Below are positions 30,833 through 33,292 of a DNA stretch of 33,292 bases, one piece after another. The DNA comes from UMGS1781 sp045650705 (GTDB taxonomy: Bacteria > Bacillota > Clostridia > TANB77 > CAG-508). Below the pieces are notes generated by a model, which was not told the origin of the DNA, ran no database searches, and worked only from the letters and a program-made list of their open reading frames with translations. Every line of letters begins with the position of its first letter. The stretch's first letter is position 1. The translations under genes and the position numbers were made by a program. Where the stretch lies: contig JAZRRK010000036.1 in the NCBI GenBank assembly GCA_045650705.1, forward strand, positions 1-33,292, given 5' to 3'.

Positions 30833-33007
30833 ATGTTTCAAAATATTAATAACAATAAACAAGAAGAACAATATATAAAACCAAAAAGAAAGATACAATT
30901 TAAAAATTTATTTAAAATAAATGATATTGTTCTATATGCTATAACTTTTTTAGCTTCAATGGTTGGATTTAATCAAGACTTAGCACCATTTGGACTAGCT
31001 ATTTTTGCGGCAGCATGTAGTAATAGAATGCCAGTAGGAGTGCTGTATATTATGGCATTATTAGGAAGTGTTATAGGATTTGGGTTAAATGGACTTCTTG
31101 AATTTCTAATAAGCTCTTTACTTTTTATAGCAATGACATTAACATTTAGACCAAGAATACAGGAGCCAGATAGAAATGAACAACAAAAGCTAGGTATATA
31201 TATTGCAATATCAGCATTTTTAGTACAAGCCAGTAAGATGTTTTTTACAATGTTTTTAGTATATGATTTAATAGCAAGCATTGTATTAGGAATAGTTATA
31301 TATATATTCTATAAAATTTTTTCAAATTCAATAGTTGTAATAAGACAATATGGAATAAAAAAAGCTTTTTCAATAGAAGAAGTGATGGGAGCTAGTTTAC
31401 TTATTTCAATAGCTTTATGTGCATTCAGCAAATTACATATATATGGATTATCACTAACAAACATATTTAGTATAATGATAGTATTATTCTTGGGCTGGAA
31501 AAATGGTATGCTAGTAGGAGGAACAGCTGGTATAACAATAGGTATGGTATTAGGAATAATAAATTCTACAAGTCCAGTATTAGTTGCATCTTATGCTATT
31601 TCTGGAATGATAGCCGGAATTTTAAATAAGTTAGGAAAAATAGGAGTAATTATAGGATTTTGTGCAGGGAATGCGATTTTAACATATGTAACAAATGGAA
31701 ATACTGTACCAATAATAACAATAAGAGAAATATTAATAGCTTCATTAGGTTTACTTATAATTCCTAAAGAAGTAAATATAGATATAACAGAGATAATAAG
31801 TCAAACAAAATGTCTTCCAACTACTGCAGGAGTAATAGAAGAGAAAAAGAAAACAGCCAATAAGCTAAATAGTGTTTCAGAAACAATACTTCAAATGGCA
31901 AGAAGTTATAATGATGCAGCAAAAGATACTTTAGAAGAGACAATGGAAATTGATAGCAAAAAGAGTTTTAAAGATGAGGTATTAAATAATTTAGAAGATA
32001 TAAGTGATAATATATTGTATGAAGATATATTATTAAATGCAGATTTTATTTTGGACAAGACATATGATAGCTTAGAAGAAAAAGAAGAAATAACAAGTGA
32101 TGAATTTATAAAAATACTAGAAAAAGCAAATAATTATAAACTAGTAAAAGATGGAATTGAAAATTATTTAGAACAAATAATAAAAATATTAAATAGTACA
32201 TATAGAATAAATAAATTAAATACTATTTGGAAGCATAAAGAAGCAAGCAATAAAAAGATATTAGCAAATCAATTAGGAGGAGTTTCTAAAGTAATATCTT
32301 CATTAGCAAATGATATTAATTCTGAAGAAAAAGAAGAAAAGTTAGAGCAAAAATATAAATTGGTTATTGGAGAAGCATTAGCAACAAAAAATAAAAGCGA
32401 AATTTCAGGAGATAGCAATACAAGAACAAAACTAAATGATGGAAAATATATGTTAGTAATAAGCGACGGAATGGGTTCAGGAGAGAGAGCAAAAAAGAGT
32501 AGTACAACTGTTATACAAATGCTAAAAAGATTACTAACAACCGGATTTGAAAATGATGTTTCAATAGGATTAATAAATTCAGCGGTAAATTTAAATTCAA
32601 ATGAAGAAACATATGCAACAATAGACATTTCAATAATAGATTTAAGTAATGGAAATATTGAATTTGTAAAAAACGGTGCTTGTCCTACATTTATAAAATC
32701 AGAAAATAAAGTTGAAGTAATAAAAGCTGTATCTTTTCCAGCAGGAGTATTAGACAAAATAGATTTAGTAGTATATGACAAAGATTTGAAAGAAAATGAC
32801 TTGATAGTTATGTGTAGTGATGGAATTTTAGAATCAAACACAGAATATAAAAATAAAGAATTATGGCTAAAAGAATTATTAGAAGATATAAAAACAGATG
32901 ATGTACAAAAAATTGCAGATATAATTTTACAAGAAGCAATAGACAATGGATTTGGAATAGCAAAAGATGACATGACAGTTATAGTTGCAAAATTAAAAAA
33001 ATGCTAA
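30833..33007 (+). CDS. spoIIE: Stage II sporulation protein E (serine phosphatase)
   Basis: A membrane PP2C-type phosphatase that dephosphorylates SpoIIAA and so activates sigmaF in the forespore; it also associates with FtsZ at the polar septum. 724 residues, somewhat shorter than the ~800-residue Bacillus protein. N-terminal hydrophobic region with about ten helices (about 30-325), a central alpha-helical linker, and a PP2C domain (about 515-724): MLVISDGMGSGERAKKSS (metal Asp near 544), ATIDISIIDL, NGACPTFIK, SFPAGVLD, IVMCSDGILE and the terminal DDMTVIVAKL. AGGAAAGGA precedes the ATG. Confirms sporulation capacity. Confidence 0.95.
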   Translation: MFQNINNNKQEEQYIKPKRKIQFKNLFKINDIVLYAITFLASMVGFNQDLAPFGLAIFAAACSNRMPVGVLYIMALLGSVIGFGLNGLLEFLISSLLFIAMTLTFRPRIQEPDRNEQQKLGIYIAISAFLVQASKMFFTMFLVYDLIASIVLGIVIYIFYKIFSNSIVVIRQYGIKKAFSIEEVMGASLLISIALCAFSKLHIYGLSLTNIFSIMIVLFLGWKNGMLVGGTAGITIGMVLGIINSTSPVLVASYAISGMIAGILNKLGKIGVIIGFCAGNAILTYVTNGNTVPIITIREILIASLGLLIIPKEVNIDITEIISQTKCLPTTAGVIEEKKKTANKLNSVSETILQMARSYNDAAKDTLEETMEIDSKKSFKDEVLNNLEDISDNILYEDILLNADFILDKTYDSLEEKEEITSDEFIKILEKANNYKLVKDGIENYLEQIIKILNSTYRINKLNTIWKHKEASNKKILANQLGGVSKVISSLANDINSEEKEEKLEQKYKLVIGEALATKNKSEISGDSNTRTKLNDGKYMLVISDGMGSGERAKKSSTTVIQMLKRLLTTGFENDVSIGLINSAVNLNSNEETYATIDISIIDLSNGNIEFVKNGACPTFIKSENKVEVIKAVSFPAGVLDKIDLVVYDKDLKENDLIVMCSDGILESNTEYKNKELWLKELLEDIKTDDVQKIADIILQEAIDNGFGIAKDDMTVIVAKLKKC

Positions 33008-33025
33008 AAATATATATGAATAAAA

Positions 33026-33063
33026 CACCACTTATTTTACAAAAATATTAGTGGTGATTTTTT
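33026..33063 (+). terminator. Terminator of spoIIE
   Basis: CACCACT with AGTGGTG plus AT pairs in between, then ATTTTTT. The GGTG of the stem also sits where the next gene's weak ribosome site would be. Confidence 0.78.
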
Positions 33064-33292
33064 ATGAGAATAACCTTGTTAAAATATTCTAATGATAAAA
33101 GAAGTTTTAAGATATTTGAAAATTTTGGAGCAGAAGTTCAGCAAATAGATGATTTGGAGAAAACAGATGATAAAATAAAAGAGCTGATAAAGAAAAACTA
33201 TACAACAATAATAATGACAAATGAAGTAGCAAGCTTTTCAGAAAATATAATAACTAAGTATGCTAAAGCAAAAGATATAAAAATAATAATAG
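33064..33292 (+). CDS. Possible V-type ATP synthase subunit F (3'-truncated)
   Basis: Only 76 codons are present before the window ends; the frame is open. MRITLLKY...SFKIFENFGAEV, acidic linker, ELIKKNYTTIIMTNEVA and KDIKIII follow the beta-alpha-beta pattern of the small V-type ATPase F subunit (N-terminal strand, FKxxG-x-x-V, DD-x-E, YxxIIxTEE-type strand). The match is by pattern only and the N-terminal glycine-asp motif is poor. No strong Shine-Dalgarno, and a terminator lies immediately upstream. Could also be an unrelated small alpha/beta protein. Confidence 0.45.
   Translation, partial: MRITLLKYSNDKRSFKIFENFGAEVQQIDDLEKTDDKIKELIKKNYTTIIMTNEVASFSENIITKYAKAKDIKIII

Overview
The window is AT-rich DNA from an endospore-forming, fermentative member of the Clostridia. 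Sporulation genes (gpr, spoIIE, a ytxC-type gene, a BofC-like gene), acetate fermentation (pta-ackA), gdpP, AGGAGG-type ribosome binding sites, A/U-ending codons and single-membrane surface proteins all fit. No conserved 16S-type marker is present, so I go no lower than class; an uncultured gut lineage is a guess.

Layout. 1-1927: 3' part of comEC, broken by two +1 frameshifts. 1968-2558: BofC-like gene. 2562-3872: two orphan genes with their own promoters and terminators and unusual codon use. 3874-4308: three minus-strand tRNA genes (Lys, Cys, Gly). 4401-9054: a 1451-residue thioester/SpaA/DUF11-type surface adhesin. 9264-11711: pta and ackA. 11950-15814: thiN (with a third +1 frameshift), rnc, an Elp3-like radical SAM gene and tsaC/sua5. 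15837-16165: a compact type I toxin-antitoxin locus, apparently complete with both promoters and an antisense RNA. 16194-20462: recD2 and recG, directly abutting. 20524-22699: a Cys/His-rich wall-anchored repeat protein. 22749-23696: gpr. Minus strand 23681-28069: traX-like, ytxC-like, and a DUF4912-GH57 branching-enzyme pair. 28406-30466: gdpP. 30833-33007: spoIIE. 33064-end: start of a gene resembling V-type ATPase subunit F.

The intergenic spaces hold several families of structured repeats. Family A has four copies; each has a near-constant core closed by a long inverted repeat whose sequence differs between copies while complementarity is kept. Family B has two copies. Elements C and D are single IR-bounded copies here. 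All A and B copies point the same way as the gene that follows them.

The most striking signal is translational. Two genes (comEC twice, thiN once) need a +1 shift, and each shift is repaired by skipping the C of an in-frame CGG so that GGN (glycine) is read next. By eye I find no other in-frame CGG in about 9,400 codons of the ordinary genes. In-frame CGG otherwise occurs only in the two orphan genes at 2624-3835 (four times). This suggests a lineage in which CGG is unassigned or very poorly read and acts as a +1 frameshift (or four-base CGGN) signal. Sequencing error or ordinary gene decay is not excluded from one window.
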